From positions 62,001-126,000 of the forward strand of contig NZ_JACDTY010000002.1 of the NCBI RefSeq assembly GCF_013520985.1: a stretch of DNA of 64,000 bases. Reading direction: 5' to 3'. The stretch is from Mesorhizobium neociceri (GTDB lineage Bacteria > Pseudomonadota > Alphaproteobacteria > Rhizobiales > Rhizobiaceae). Below the pieces are notes generated by a model that was not told the DNA's origin, made no database searches, and saw only the letters and a program-made list of their open reading frames with translations. Every line of letters begins with the position of its first letter. The first letter of the stretch is position 1. The position numbers and the translations under genes were made by a program. This document shows, one piece after another, positions 35,901 to 44,178 of the stretch.

Positions 35901-36384
35901 CTTTTCCAACCCCGGCAAAGGCACGCGCTTTTCCGTCATCCTGCCGGTTGCGGCGGTTGAAGCGCCGCGACGCGAGGTCGAGCCGAAGGCGCCTTCTCGC
36001 ACCGCGAACTCGCTGGCCGGCTTGCGTGTCATGTGCATCGACAATGACGCCCGCATCCTCGACGGCATGCGGCTTTTGCTCGAAGGCTGGGGCTGCAGCG
36101 TCGGCACGTTTTCCGGCTCAGAGGATTTCGCCAGGGCCGATCGTCCCGACATCGTGCTTGCCGACTATCATCTCGACGGCAGGAGCGGCCTCGATGTGAT
36201 TGCGCGGCTGCGTGAGATCCACGGCCGAGATCTGCCGGCCGTACTGGTTACCGCCGACCGCTCCACGGAGGTCCGTGCCGCCGCCGCTGCCCTCGACGTG
36301 CCGGTGATCAACAAGCCGCTGAAGCCGGCGGTGCTGCGTTCGATGATGGCCAGGGTCAGGCCGCTGGCTTCGGCGGCCGAATAG
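32902..36384 (+). CDS. transporter-like hybrid sensor histidine kinase with C-terminal receiver
   Basis: A very large protein, about 1,160 residues. Residues ~1-520 resemble the sodium:solute symporter fold, with about 13 hydrophobic helices (GWFIVIIAIAYVTLLFAIAS, YCTSWTFFGSVG, VPYIALQLKAI). A PAS domain lies near 640-760 (ALDQMEQGITVFDRDFRLICWN), a short coiled coil follows, then HisKA with His809 (AAGHDILQPLNAARLY), an ATP-binding domain (NLVSNAIKYT; GLGLGLSIVDR), and a receiver domain with Asp1088 (VLADYHLDGRSG). This is the CbrA/NahK-like class that may sense a solute or its transport. Start GTG 32902 follows GGAGG by 11 bases; TTG 32851 is the frame limit. A LuxR-type regulator lies nearby and could be a partner. 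Confidence 0.88.
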   Translation: MQGWFIVIIAIAYVTLLFAIASLGDRRSAASGPGRARPFIYALSLAIYCTSWTFFGSVGLSSERGLEFLGIYTGPVLVFVFGFPLLNRIVRLAKSEKITSIADFLGARYGKSFAVSAIATLIATIGAVPYIALQLKAISGSVGLMVEHYTGSPPSFDPFVSDISLVVAMLLALFAVLFGTRHADATEHQDGLVLAVAVETVVKLAAFLAIGLMVTFLIFGGPGDMIDKLAQNNQVRHAMGYNTSLATWLVLTCLSGFAIIMLPRQFYVTIVENRGEAELRTATWVFPLYLVAINLFVLPIAFAGLSLVGTRTSSDLYVLSLPLFSGHDVLAMAAFIGGLSAATAMVIVESVALSIMISNDLVIPLFVRRLLKTTTSENEDWSTLILNVRRGAIFILLFIAFLYYRESTNAVRLSSIGLMSFAAIAQFAPALIGGLIWRGANGRGAALGMVAGILVWGYTLLLPSLSAPDAAIVVQGLFGFEALRPQALFGTIAEPLNHGVLWSLSVNTLFFVLGSLSRTSVPLERIQASIFVPREASPMPSLRRFRTAITVNVLKDTISRYLGVERTERSFQSFEKSTGVSLHGNEQASMDVIRFSEQLLASAVGSSSARLILSLLFRRNDRESKDAFRLLDDATEALQHNRDLLQIALDQMEQGITVFDRDFRLICWNRQYRALFDLPDEMGQVGVSLDRILRHLAERGDIPTDQRVAMLNRLTSFVSPWQMELKTSGRILELRSNPMPDGGIVATYADISGRVEQDLALKRANESLEQRVKTRTIELTRVNEELAQAQMLAEEANLGKTRFLAAAGHDILQPLNAARLYCSSLIEKAGKGPAGKAAVNIESSLESVETILGAVLDISRLDAGAMKPEDSAFRLDGLLRQIGNDFQPLAAEKKLELTIMASSLSVMTDRNLLRRLIQNLVSNAIKYTRNGRILVGVRRRGELAEIQVIDTGIGIAGDKLNTVFNEFARLDEGMREAEGLGLGLSIVDRIARVLRLEIRIFSNPGKGTRFSVILPVAAVEAPRREVEPKAPSRTANSLAGLRVMCIDNDARILDGMRLLLEGWGCSVGTFSGSEDFARADRPDIVLADYHLDGRSGLDVIARLREIHGRDLPAVLVTADRSTEVRAAAAALDVPVINKPLKPAVLRSMMARVRPLASAAE

Positions 36385-36399
36385 GCGCCCTGGCCCGTC

Positions 36400-37032
36400 T
36401 CAGCGGTGTCCAAGGCTTATAAGGTAGGCACAGAACATGTCGGCCATGGCGTCGGCATAGGCTTCGATCTCCGTGTCGGTGCGCGGGCTGCTTGAAAAAT
36501 CCTTGCCCACCGAACTTAGCGCAGTCGTGATCAGATCGGCGGCGAGATCCCGGGCCGCATCCGAGGCTTCGGGCAACGCCTCGCGCATGAAAGCCTCGAC
36601 CGTGCGGTCCGCCATGGCCCTTGCTTCTTGCGTCTCTGGCGCATCCCGGTAGAGGGGCGCAGCGTCGTTCAGCGCCACGCGCAGCCCAGCCTCTTCGCAT
36701 TCCGAGCGGATGAAGGCGTGGACCAGGATGCGTATCCGTTCGAGCGGCGGCTTTTCGACGTCCTGAAGAATGGCGCACAAAAGGTCGGTCGTCTGCTGCC
36801 ATTCGTCGCTCTGCAGCCGGAACAGCAGCGCCGCCTTGTTGGGGAAATACTGGTAGAGCGAACCGACGCTGACGCCAGCCCTTTCGGCCACGCGCGTGGT
36901 GGTGAACCGCTGCGCGCCTTCGCTCGCCAAAACCTGAACAGCAGCTTCCAAAATCGCCGAAATGAGTTCGACCGCACGCGCCTGCTTGGGCTGTTTTCGC
37001 GAGGAAATAGAAGGACTTGGACGTTCGGCCAT
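36400..37032 (-). CDS. TetR-family regulator
   Basis: A 210-residue TetR-type repressor. The N-terminal helix-turn-helix (residues ~25-70) reads LISAILEAAVQVLASEGAQRFTTTRVAERAGVSVGSLYQYFPNKAALL, the family hallmark. The remaining ~140 residues form the helical ligand-binding part and are too divergent to name a ligand. It is divergent from an O-methyltransferase gene 95 bases away, its likely target. It is convergent with the large hybrid kinase with only 15 bases between stops. Confidence 0.88.
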   Translation of the reverse strand: MAERPSPSISSRKQPKQARAVELISAILEAAVQVLASEGAQRFTTTRVAERAGVSVGSLYQYFPNKAALLFRLQSDEWQQTTDLLCAILQDVEKPPLERIRILVHAFIRSECEEAGLRVALNDAAPLYRDAPETQEARAMADRTVEAFMREALPEASDAARDLAADLITTALSSVGKDFSSSPRTDTEIEAYADAMADMFCAYLISLGHR

Positions 37033-37127
37033 AGCGCTGTCCGGTTATGCGAATTGGAAACCTGAAGGATTATTCGTATTTTCTGGGCAACACAAGAACA
37101 CAGCCATTGTTCGATTGGAGACCTTTC

Positions 37128-37778
37128 ATGACCACTCTCACCCCGCTGGCACCGCTGCTTGCCCGCCTGTTCAAGGAGGCCGAAGCAGCGAGGAGCCCGG
37201 CAGCGGCCGGGCTCTCTCAGGACGAGCGGGCACGTCTGCTCAGCAGCAAGACCGAGTATGTCGACTTCTACGGGCGGCTGAAGGACCTCTGGCTCGCGGT
37301 TTCGCCGGAAACCGGCACGCTGCTCTACATGCTGGCGCGCAGCAGCGGCGCCCGTGTCATAATCGAATTCGGCACCTCGTTCGGCATCTCGACGCTCTAT
37401 CTGGCCGCAGCGCTCCGGGACAATGGCGGCGGCCATCTGATCACCACCGAGTTCGAACCGTCCAAGGTGATGCGGGCCAAGGCCAATCTGACAGAGGGCG
37501 GCCTCATCGATCTGGTGGAAGTCCGCGAGGGCGATGCATTGCAGACACTGAGCGCCGATCTCCCCGAAACGATCGATCTCCTGCTGCTCGACGGCGCCAA
37601 GGCAATCTACCCGGAGATATTGAGCCTGGTCGAAAGCCGGCTCAGGCCCGGCGCGCTGGTGATCGCCGACAACGCCGATTTCAGCCCAGAGTATCTGGAG
37701 CGCGTGCGCTCGCCGGTGTCGGGCTACATGTCGACGCCTTTCGGCGACGACGTCGAACTGTCGGTGAAGCTGAGCTAA
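37128..37778 (+). CDS. SAM-dependent O-methyltransferase (family 3)
   Basis: A 216-residue class I methyltransferase of the catechol/caffeoyl-CoA O-methyltransferase type. The SAM-binding loop is IIEFGTSFGISTLYLAAAL (residues ~80-98), acidic loop ITTEFEPSKVM follows, and the metal-site-like LLLLDGAKAIYPEIL and LVIADNADFSPEY are typical. The substrate is unknown. GGAG (TTGGAGACCTTTC) precedes ATG 37128. It is divergent from the TetR gene, so it may be induced by whatever that protein senses, perhaps an aromatic compound. Confidence 0.85.
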   Translation: MTTLTPLAPLLARLFKEAEAARSPAAAGLSQDERARLLSSKTEYVDFYGRLKDLWLAVSPETGTLLYMLARSSGARVIIEFGTSFGISTLYLAAALRDNGGGHLITTEFEPSKVMRAKANLTEGGLIDLVEVREGDALQTLSADLPETIDLLLLDGAKAIYPEILSLVESRLRPGALVIADNADFSPEYLERVRSPVSGYMSTPFGDDVELSVKLS

Positions 37779-37831
37779 GGCCGCCGGCGGATTGGTTGGC
37801 GGCAACCGAACAGAGCTGAGTGCCTCCGGCC

Positions 37832-38491
37832 TCAGCTCACCGGCTGCAGCGGATCGCTGCCTATCTTGGACAACTGAATCACCGCCTGGGTGCGGCTGTC
37901 GACGCCGAGCTTTTGCAGGATGGCCGAGACATGCGCCTTGATCGTCGCTTCGGAGACGCTGAGCTCGTAAGCGATCTGCTTGTTGAGCAGGCCTTCGGCG
38001 AGCATGCCGAGCACGCGGGTCTGTTGCGGCGTCAGCGCCTGCAGCCGTTTGATCAGGTCAGATATTTCAGGGTCGCGCTCGACGCCGAGATCGATGCCGA
38101 CGGGCGCGGCGATGTCGCCGGCCAGCACCGTCTGCACGGCGCGGCGGATCTCCTCCATGCTGGCCGATTTGGAGATGAAGCCGGACGCGCCGAGATCGAG
38201 CGCACGCCTTATCGTCACCGGGTCGTCGTGAGCCGACACCACCACCAGCGGCACCGCCGGGTGGATGCCGCGCAGCGAGATCAGGCCGGACAGGCCGCTG
38301 GCGCCCGGCATCGACAGGTCGAGCAGCACCAGGTCGACATCCTCATTGGCCACGACCAGCGCCTTGGCGCTCTCGAAATCGCCGGCCTCATAGATGGCGG
38401 CGACATCGCCGACGCCGGCAAGCGCCTCTTTCAGCGCACCGCGAAAAAGCGGATGATCGTCGGCGATGACGAAGGTGTAGCCCGACGGCAA
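37832..38491 (-). CDS. LuxR/NarL-type response regulator
   Basis: A 219-residue response regulator. The receiver domain (residues 1-125) has the acidic pair IADDHPLFRGAL and phospho-acceptor Asp58 (VLLDLSMPGASG). The C-terminal helix-turn-helix is LTPQQTRVLGMLAEGLLNKQIAYELSVSEATIKAHVSAILQKLGV, the NarL/LuxR form. The start is TTG 38491, preceded at close range by GGGGAGG, so this rare start is well supported. A kinase gene is not adjacent; the transporter-like hybrid kinase 1.4 kb away is the nearest candidate partner. Confidence 0.88.
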   Translation of the reverse strand: MPSGYTFVIADDHPLFRGALKEALAGVGDVAAIYEAGDFESAKALVVANEDVDLVLLDLSMPGASGLSGLISLRGIHPAVPLVVVSAHDDPVTIRRALDLGASGFISKSASMEEIRRAVQTVLAGDIAAPVGIDLGVERDPEISDLIKRLQALTPQQTRVLGMLAEGLLNKQIAYELSVSEATIKAHVSAILQKLGVDSRTQAVIQLSKIGSDPLQPVS

Positions 38492-38592
38492 ATGTTCCTC
38501 CCCAAATCCCGTTGTTGATTAGCGGCTTTTATGGGACCGGACGATTATGCGGCGAAGCGTTCTGTTTTCAAGCGGCAATGGCCGGATGCGGC

Positions 38593-39027
38593 TCAGGTCT
38601 TTTGCGAATTGAGCTTGGCGCCGTCGCCATTATCCTTGTCCATCTCCTTGACGATGCCCATGAAGCCACGCATGAAGCGCTCCATGTAGTTCATTGTCTT
38701 GTCGAAATCCTCCTCGCTCGGCAATTTCGATTCGAGGCGGGCGGACAGCGAATTCTCCAGCTTGGTGACGCGTTCGTCCATGGCCTTCATCGAGGCCTGC
38801 AAACGGTCGACTTCATCCTGGAAGGCGGCGCGTTCGTCGGCCGCCATCTTGCAGACGAGCTGGCCTGAGCGCTCCTCGCAGATCGACATGGCGCCGGTCT
38901 GGGTGTCCATGCGGACATAGCCGTTGGCCGATTTTTCAAGCCGGTAACGGTCGGTCTCCTCGGACCAGGCCGATGCCGCGACCAGCGAGACCAGTGCGGC
39001 GGGGATCAGTATGTGCTGCAGACGCAT
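38593..39027 (-). CDS. secreted coiled-coil protein of unknown function
   Basis: A 144-residue exported protein. Residues 1-22 are a signal peptide (HILIPAALVSLVAASAWS). A short domain with two Cys residues follows (MSICEERSGQLVCKMAADERAAF, possible disulfide), then a heptad-rich coiled coil near residues 68-100 (EVDRLQASMKAMDERVTKLENSL) and a charged tail. GTGGAGGATGGAAC precedes ATG 39027. No family name is recognised; similar proteins are widespread in Rhizobiales. The coiled coil suggests a periplasmic oligomer. It is divergent from the DUF952-pyrD pair. Confidence 0.65.
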   Translation of the reverse strand: MRLQHILIPAALVSLVAASAWSEETDRYRLEKSANGYVRMDTQTGAMSICEERSGQLVCKMAADERAAFQDEVDRLQASMKAMDERVTKLENSLSARLESKLPSEEDFDKTMNYMERFMRGFMGIVKEMDKDNGDGAKLNSQKT

Positions 39028-39133
39028 GTTCCATCCTCCACGAGCCAGTGTGCGAGAGCCTATCACAGCTTTGCGCCGTAAATGCGGAAGAGTTGCCCTT
39101 CCCCGCATGATCGGTTCGGACTATAGCGCAGCC

Positions 39134-39484
39134 ATGTCTCAGATTATCTACAAGATCGCGCCCCAAGCACTTTGGCGCGAGGCCGAGAAAAACGGCCGCT
39201 TCACCGGCGCTCCGATCGATATCGCCGATGGCTTTGTCCATTTCTCCACCGCAAGCCAGGCGCGCGAGACGGCGGCCAAGCATTTCGCCGGCCAGACGGA
39301 TCTGGTTCTGGTCGCTATCGACGGAGCCCGGCTGGGCGAAGCGCTGAAATACGAGGTCTCGCGCGGCGGCGCGTTGTTCCCGCATCTCTATGGCGTGCTC
39401 GACATGAACGCCGTGCTGTGGGTGCGGCCTTTGCCGGTCGGCGCCGACGGCGTGCATCAATTCCCGGCGCTGGAGGCCGAATGA
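39134..39484 (+). CDS. DUF952 family protein
   Basis: A 116-residue protein with the DUF952 pattern: IIYKIAPQALWREAEKNGRFTGAPIDIADGFVHFSTASQARETAAKHF, then DLVLVAIDGARLGEALKYEVSRGGALFPHLYG and a VLWVRPLPV end. The fold is related to the ADP-ribosyltransferase-like group in structure classifications; the biochemical role is unknown. It overlaps pyrD by four bases (ATGA), an arrangement conserved in many alphaproteobacteria, and so is cotranscribed with it. Confidence 0.85.
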   Translation: MSQIIYKIAPQALWREAEKNGRFTGAPIDIADGFVHFSTASQARETAAKHFAGQTDLVLVAIDGARLGEALKYEVSRGGALFPHLYGVLDMNAVLWVRPLPVGADGVHQFPALEAE

Positions 39485-40581
39485 GCATGCTCGACCGCAT
39501 TGGCCAGAAGCTGCTGTTCAGCTTCGATCCGGAAACGGCGCATGGCATGTCGATCGCCGCACTGCGATGCGGCCTGCCGGTTGGCGCGCGGCCGGTGCGC
39601 GACGACAGGCTGAACGTCAGCCTCCGCGGACTCGATTTTCCGAACCCGCTCGGCATGGCCGCCGGCTATGACAAGAATGCCGAGGTTCCAGATGCGCTGC
39701 TTGGCCTCGGCTTCGGCTTTGCCGAGGTGGGCACGGTGACGCCGCTGCCACAGGCCGGCAACCCGAAGCCGCGCATTTTCCGGCTGACCCAGGATGATGC
39801 GGTGATCAACCGGCTGGGCTTCAACAATGAGGGGCACGAAGCGGCGGAAAAACGCCTTGCCGCGCGCAAGGGGCGCGGCGGCATCGTCGGCGTCAACATC
39901 GGCGCCAACAAGGACAGCGCCGACCGTGTCAGTGACTATGAATTGGGCGTTTCCCGCTTTGCGAAATACGCCAGCTATCTCACGGTCAACATCTCGTCGC
40001 CCAACACGCCGGGCCTGCGCACCATGCAGGCGCGCGAACAGCTCGGCGAGCTTTTGGTACGCGTCATGGCTGCGCGTGCGGCAGCTTCGGCAAAACCGCC
40101 GATCTTCCTCAAGATCGCGCCGGACCTGGTCGAGGCCGAACTGGAGGACATCGCCGCCGAGGTAACCGAAAAGCAGATCGACGGCGTCATCGTCTCCAAC
40201 ACGACGCTGGCGCGAACCGGATTACGAAGCGCGGCTGTCGCCGGCGAGACCGGCGGACTCTCCGGCAAACCGCTGTTCGAACGCTCGACCATCGTGCTGG
40301 CCAAGATGCGCAAGCTGCTCGGGCCGGAGCGCGCCATTATCGGTGTCGGCGGCGTCGATTCGGCTGAGGCCGCGCTGGAGAAAATCCGCGCCGGCGCCGA
40401 TCTGGTCCAGCTCTACACCGGCATGATCTATGCCGGCCCCGCGCTGCCGGGGCGCATCCTTGCCGGAATGGTGAATTTTGCCGACAAGGAAGCGCTAAAG
40501 TCCATCCGCGACTTGCGCGACAGCCGTCTCGATGAATGGGCTTCGAAACCGCTTCAATCAACGGCTGCGCCGAGAAGTTGA
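39481..40581 (+). CDS. pyrD: dihydroorotate dehydrogenase, class 2 (quinone)
   Basis: A 366-residue membrane-associated flavoenzyme for the fourth step of pyrimidine synthesis, passing electrons to quinone. The N-terminal amphipathic helix (LDRIGQKLLFSFDPETAH) is the class 2 quinone-tunnel part. FMN-site segments are FPNPLGMAAGYDKNAEVPDALLGLGFGFAEVGTVTP, LTVNISSPNTPGLR with the catalytic Ser region, FLKIAPDL and IIGVGGVDSAEAALEKI. The length is normal. It follows the DUF952 gene with an ATGA overlap. Confidence 0.95.
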   Translation: MSMLDRIGQKLLFSFDPETAHGMSIAALRCGLPVGARPVRDDRLNVSLRGLDFPNPLGMAAGYDKNAEVPDALLGLGFGFAEVGTVTPLPQAGNPKPRIFRLTQDDAVINRLGFNNEGHEAAEKRLAARKGRGGIVGVNIGANKDSADRVSDYELGVSRFAKYASYLTVNISSPNTPGLRTMQAREQLGELLVRVMAARAAASAKPPIFLKIAPDLVEAELEDIAAEVTEKQIDGVIVSNTTLARTGLRSAAVAGETGGLSGKPLFERSTIVLAKMRKLLGPERAIIGVGGVDSAEAALEKIRAGADLVQLYTGMIYAGPALPGRILAGMVNFADKEALKSIRDLRDSRLDEWASKPLQSTAAPRS

Positions 40582-40681
40582 TCTGAGCGGTGAAGATAGC
40601 CGGTGTTCTGCCGCAGCATCTCACGCCACAGTTAGAACAAACTGGGCTTGTCGGCTGCTTCGGACCAAAAGGGAGGCTGCG

Positions 40682-40996
40682 ATGCGATGGACCGCGACTT
40701 TCGTCCTTGCGACCTTGATAGTCCCCTTTGAGAACGGCCAATTGGAACCGTACGTGCAGCAGCTTTGCCAACAGGCCAAGGTGCAAGCCTTGCCGGTGAA
40801 CGTTCCTTCGTCAGTCGCGTTGCAGTCTGCCGCTGTCTGTCTATTCGCTTACTCGGACATGGTCTATGCGGGTCAGCCAGCCAAAAGCTGTGGCGCGGTG
40901 GTAGCTGCACTGAGACCTGACGACTCAAAGGCAGCTATGGACGTTTGCGAGGCAGCGGGAAAGATGACTCGAGATTGGGCTCGTGGCCGTTTCTGA
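40682..40996 (+). CDS. small exported protein of unknown function
   Basis: A 104-residue protein. The first ~15 residues (RWTATFVLATLIVPF) could be a short signal anchor. Four Cys residues follow (LCQQAKV; VCLFAYS; SCGAVV; VCEAAGK), enough for two disulfides. AAAAGGGAGGCTGCG precedes ATG 40682, a strong binding site. No family is recognised. It lies 100 bases after pyrD and is convergent with the MATE gene. Confidence 0.5.
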   Translation: MRWTATFVLATLIVPFENGQLEPYVQQLCQQAKVQALPVNVPSSVALQSAAVCLFAYSDMVYAGQPAKSCGAVVAALRPDDSKAAMDVCEAAGKMTRDWARGRF

Positions 40997-41037
40997 TCTC
41001 GCCTTGTGGTCTCGGAGCAGACAGCCGCCGGATCGCT

Positions 41038-42435
41038 CTAAAATGCCGTGCGCATTCTCAGCCGCAAGATCGCCAGCAGGCTGAAGCCGCGCACCAGCAG
41101 GAAGACGTGCAGCGCCGCCCACAGGCCGTGATTGCCCAGGGGCGCCAAGCTGAACAATGCGGCGCTGAAGGCCAGGAACGACACGAGCATCATGTTGCGC
41201 ATGTCGCGCGACCAGGTTGCGCCGATGAAGACGCCGTCCATCTGGAAGGCGAGCACGCCGCTGAGCGGCGTCAGCGCCGCCCATGGCAGATAGACATCCG
41301 CGACGTCGCGAACGTCCTGTGATGTGGTGATCAGGGCGACCAGGCTGGCGCCGCCAAGCCAGAAGATCAGCGTCGCGGTTCCCGCCAGGCCGAAACCCCA
41401 GAACAGGGTCAGGCGCACCGCCCGGCGAAACGAGGTTTCGGCGCGCGCGCCGATGGCGCGTCCCGCCAACTGTTCGGCGGCGGTGGCGAAACCGTCGAGG
41501 AAATAGCCGGCAATGAGGAAGAAGTTCATCAACACGGCATTGGCGGCCAGCGTCAGCGTGCCGAACTGCGCGCCCTGGCGGGTGAACAGCGCAAAGGCGG
41601 CGAGCAGCGAGAACGAACGGATCATGATATCGCGATTGAGCGACAGCATGCGCAGGAAGGCGGCCATATCGAGCAGACGATGCCGCGGCAGGCGTGGTGC
41701 GCCCCGAAACCGCCAGACAATGATGGCGAGCCCCAGCAGCATGGCCAGCAATTCGCCGGTGACGGTCGCCCAGGCGACGCCGGCGACGCCCCAGCCAAGC
41801 TTCAGGCCAAGCAGGATGCAGAGCACGATGTTGATGCCGTTGAGCACCCCCTGCAGCATCAGCCCAAGCCCACCTTCGCCGCGCCCGAGCACATAGCCCA
41901 GGATGGCGTAGTTGATCAGCGCGAAGGGGGCGGCGAGCATCCTGATGCGGATGTAGATGCCCATCGCCTCGCTGACGCGCGGCTCGGCGCCGATGAATTT
42001 CTGGCCCGCGATGGCGATCAGCGGCGCAAGGCCGACAAGCGCGATGCCGGCGGCGACCGCGATCAGCACGGCGCGCCAGAACACCGCCTGCTCCTCCAGT
42101 TCGTCGCCGGCTCCGAAAGCCTGGGCGACGAGGCCGGTGGTGCCGGAGCGCAGGAAATTGAAGGTGTTGAAAACGACGTCGAAGACCAGCGCGCCGGCCG
42201 CCAGGCCGCCGAGCAGGGCCGCATCGCCAAACTGCCCGACCACTGCCGTGTCGACGATGCCGAGCAGCGGCGTCGTCAGATAGGCCAGCGTCATCGGCAC
42301 GGCGATGGCAAGCACCGACCGGTTGGTGACGGCGAAGGGTCTCGCGTCGGCTGGAGTTGCGCCCGTGTCCAGGGGATAGCTGCCTTGCTGATTGCGGCTT
42401 GATCGAACAGCCGATGTGCCCCATTTTCCGGCCAC
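41038..42435 (-). CDS. MATE-family efflux transporter
   Basis: A transporter of about 465 residues with twelve hydrophobic helices in two similar halves. Typical MATE segments are VLAIAVPMTLAYLTTPLLGIVDTAVVGQFG, NFLRSGTTGLVAQAFGAGDELEEQAVFWRA and, in the second half, LAANAVLMNFFLIAGYFLDGFATAAEQLAGRAIGA. It resembles the DinF branch. It would export drugs or metabolites using an ion gradient. The start is uncertain: GTG 42435 has AAAGGTGA upstream, while the open frame reaches 42555 inside the divergent deacetylase-family gene. Confidence 0.85.
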   Translation of the reverse strand: MAGKWGTSAVRSSRNQQGSYPLDTGATPADARPFAVTNRSVLAIAVPMTLAYLTTPLLGIVDTAVVGQFGDAALLGGLAAGALVFDVVFNTFNFLRSGTTGLVAQAFGAGDELEEQAVFWRAVLIAVAAGIALVGLAPLIAIAGQKFIGAEPRVSEAMGIYIRIRMLAAPFALINYAILGYVLGRGEGGLGLMLQGVLNGINIVLCILLGLKLGWGVAGVAWATVTGELLAMLLGLAIIVWRFRGAPRLPRHRLLDMAAFLRMLSLNRDIMIRSFSLLAAFALFTRQGAQFGTLTLAANAVLMNFFLIAGYFLDGFATAAEQLAGRAIGARAETSFRRAVRLTLFWGFGLAGTATLIFWLGGASLVALITTSQDVRDVADVYLPWAALTPLSGVLAFQMDGVFIGATWSRDMRNMMLVSFLAFSAALFSLAPLGNHGLWAALHVFLLVRGFSLLAILRLRMRTAF

Positions 42436-42502
42436 CGCGCAATCACCTTTGCCGTGACGGCCAACCGAAATCCCGGTCTGGCGAGCTCGCCGGATCCAGC
42501 CC

Positions 42503-43405
42503 ATGCCCCTGCAGATCGTCCACCATCCCGAGTACGATGCCGGCTTCGCGGTCAATCATCGCTTTCCGATGAGCAAATATCCGTTGCTGATGCAGGCCTT
42601 ACACGTGCGGGGTCTGATCCAGGCCGAGGCGCTGTCGATGCCCGAGCCGGCGCTGGCCTCCTGGCTGAAGCTCGCCCATGCGGCTGACTATGTCGACCAG
42701 GTCATCACGTGTTCGGTGCCTGAAAAAATCGAGCGCGAGATCGGCTTTCCCGTAAGCCCACGCGTTTCGCTCAGGGCGCAGCTCGCCGCCGGCGGCACGG
42801 TGCTGGCGGCGCGACTGGCGCTGGAGCATGGCATTGCCTGCAACACCGCCGGCGGCAGCCACCATGCAAGGCGCGCGCAGGGCGCGGGCTTCTGCACCTT
42901 CAACGATGTCGCCGTCGCTTCGCTGGTGCTGCTCGCCGAAGGTGCTGCCCAAAACATCCTGGTTGTCGACCTCGACGTGCATCAGGGTGACGGCACCGCG
43001 AACATCCTGAAAGACGAACCGCGCGCCCTCACCTTCTCCATGCATGGCGAGCGCAATTATCCCGTGCGCAAGATCGCCTCCGATCTCGACGTCGCGCTGC
43101 CGGACGGCACCGGCGATGTCGCCTATCTCGAACGGCTGGGCGTCCTCCTGCCGAAGCTCTCGGCCAAGGCGCGCTGGGACATCGTCTTCTACAATGCCGG
43201 CGTCGACATCCATGCCGAGGACCGGCTTGGCCGGCTATCGCTCAGCGATGACGGCTTGCGCTCCCGCGACGCGATGGTGATCGGCCATTTCCGTGCACTG
43301 GGCATTCCGCTCTGCGGCGTCATCGGCGGCGGCTACTCGACCGATGTGGCGGCACTGGCGGCGCGCCACGCCATCCTGTTCGAGGTAGCGGCGACCTTCG
43401 CCTGA
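42503..43405 (+). CDS. histone-deacetylase-family (AcuC-like) protein
   Basis: A 300-residue zinc hydrolase of the arginase/deacetylase superfamily. The conserved segments are the paired histidines GGSHHARRAQGAGFCTFND, the metal-binding LVVDLDVHQGDGTANIL, and YNAGVDIHAEDRLGRL, followed by GGGYS at the end. In bacteria such proteins deacetylate small acetylated molecules, polyamines or proteins; the substrate is not known here. GGATCC-rich sequence precedes the ATG. It is divergent from the MATE gene, and both could be regulated from the same ~70-base gap. Confidence 0.9.
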   Translation: MPLQIVHHPEYDAGFAVNHRFPMSKYPLLMQALHVRGLIQAEALSMPEPALASWLKLAHAADYVDQVITCSVPEKIEREIGFPVSPRVSLRAQLAAGGTVLAARLALEHGIACNTAGGSHHARRAQGAGFCTFNDVAVASLVLLAEGAAQNILVVDLDVHQGDGTANILKDEPRALTFSMHGERNYPVRKIASDLDVALPDGTGDVAYLERLGVLLPKLSAKARWDIVFYNAGVDIHAEDRLGRLSLSDDGLRSRDAMVIGHFRALGIPLCGVIGGGYSTDVAALAARHAILFEVAATFA

Positions 43406-43415
43406 GGAACGAAAG

Positions 43416-43679
43416 TTACTTCCGGTAGTTGGCAATCCTCAAGAAGATGAAGACCGGGACGACAATCGCGGCCCCGAGCAGGATATAGCCGAGGAAGCGG
43501 TCGATGGCGTGGAAGCCGAGATTCCACAGATCGATGAAGAACTTCTGGACGCCGTAGAAGACGTCCATCGGCGTCCAGCCGAACGCGTTCATCACAAGGC
43601 CGACGAGGAAAGACACGACCAGCAGCTTGACGATCACCCTGACGGGCGAGTCGCCGAGAAAGCGCGTCAATGCGGACAA
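43416..43679 (-). CDS. DUF6460-type small membrane protein
   Basis: An 87-residue protein with two hydrophobic helices (near residues 12-33, VRVIVKLLVVSFLVGLVMNAF, and 62-82, YILLGAAIVVPVFIFLRIA) separated by an amphipathic segment (DVFYGVQKFFIDLWNLGFHAI). This matches the rhizobial DUF6460 pattern from memory. I chose the TTG start at 43679 because GGAGG at 43687-43691 lies seven bases upstream and the family begins there. A longer frame back to 43754 lacks such a signal. Function unknown. Confidence 0.75.
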   Translation of the reverse strand: MSALTRFLGDSPVRVIVKLLVVSFLVGLVMNAFGWTPMDVFYGVQKFFIDLWNLGFHAIDRFLGYILLGAAIVVPVFIFLRIANYRK

Positions 43680-43754
43680 AGGCCTGCCTCCAGATTCGTG
43701 TCCCCAGATTCGGGGTACAGGCCCACGAATACGCACTTGGCCGCTCGGCATCAA

Positions 43755-44033
43755 GCCGGGACAGCCAAGCGATAGCGGAGCAGCGGTCTACTCTGCTCCG
43801 CGCGATCGACCACGGCGGCGGCGCAGTCGCGCGGCGCCGGCCTGAACCTTGCCCGGCAGATTGCCGGCCTGCATGACGGGACGATCCGGATTCTGAACGG
43901 TTCATGGCGCGGGTGCGCATGGAACTGCCCGTACGGCAGTGTTCCTGCCGGTGGGGTTTCCAACAGCCGTTTCCGAACAGCTGTCCAAGGGCGATTGCCC
44001 GATGCGGGCGCATCATGATATCGAGAGGCCGAC
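43755..44033. other. intergenic stretch
   Basis: No gene, clear promoter or terminator was seen between the DUF6460 gene and tRNA-Gly. Confidence 0.5.
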
Positions 44034-44107
44034 GCGGGTATGATGTAATGGTAGCTTGTCAGCTTCCCAAGCTGAACGCGAGGGTTCGATTCCCTCTACC
44101 CGCTCCA
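44034..44107 (+). tRNA. tRNA-Gly (anticodon CCC)
   Basis: A complete 74-base cloverleaf with encoded CCA. The acceptor arms GCGGGTA and TACCCGC pair. The anticodon stem TCAGC/GCTGA encloses the loop TTCCCAA, giving anticodon CCC at 44066-44068. The T-arm GAGGG-TTCGATT-CCCTC is perfect. The discriminator base is T. Confidence 0.97.
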
Positions 44108-44178
44108 GCAAAAATCAATGATTTAGACCGAGTTTGCTGGCAACCGCCCTGCCGCAGACCTGCGCATTGCGACCCTGT

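Noticed and set aside
40925..42442. 505-codon frame overlapping the MATE gene on the same strand
   Set aside because: Its translation is Arg/Ala-rich with no hydrophobic pattern; the other frame gives a clean twelve-helix transporter.
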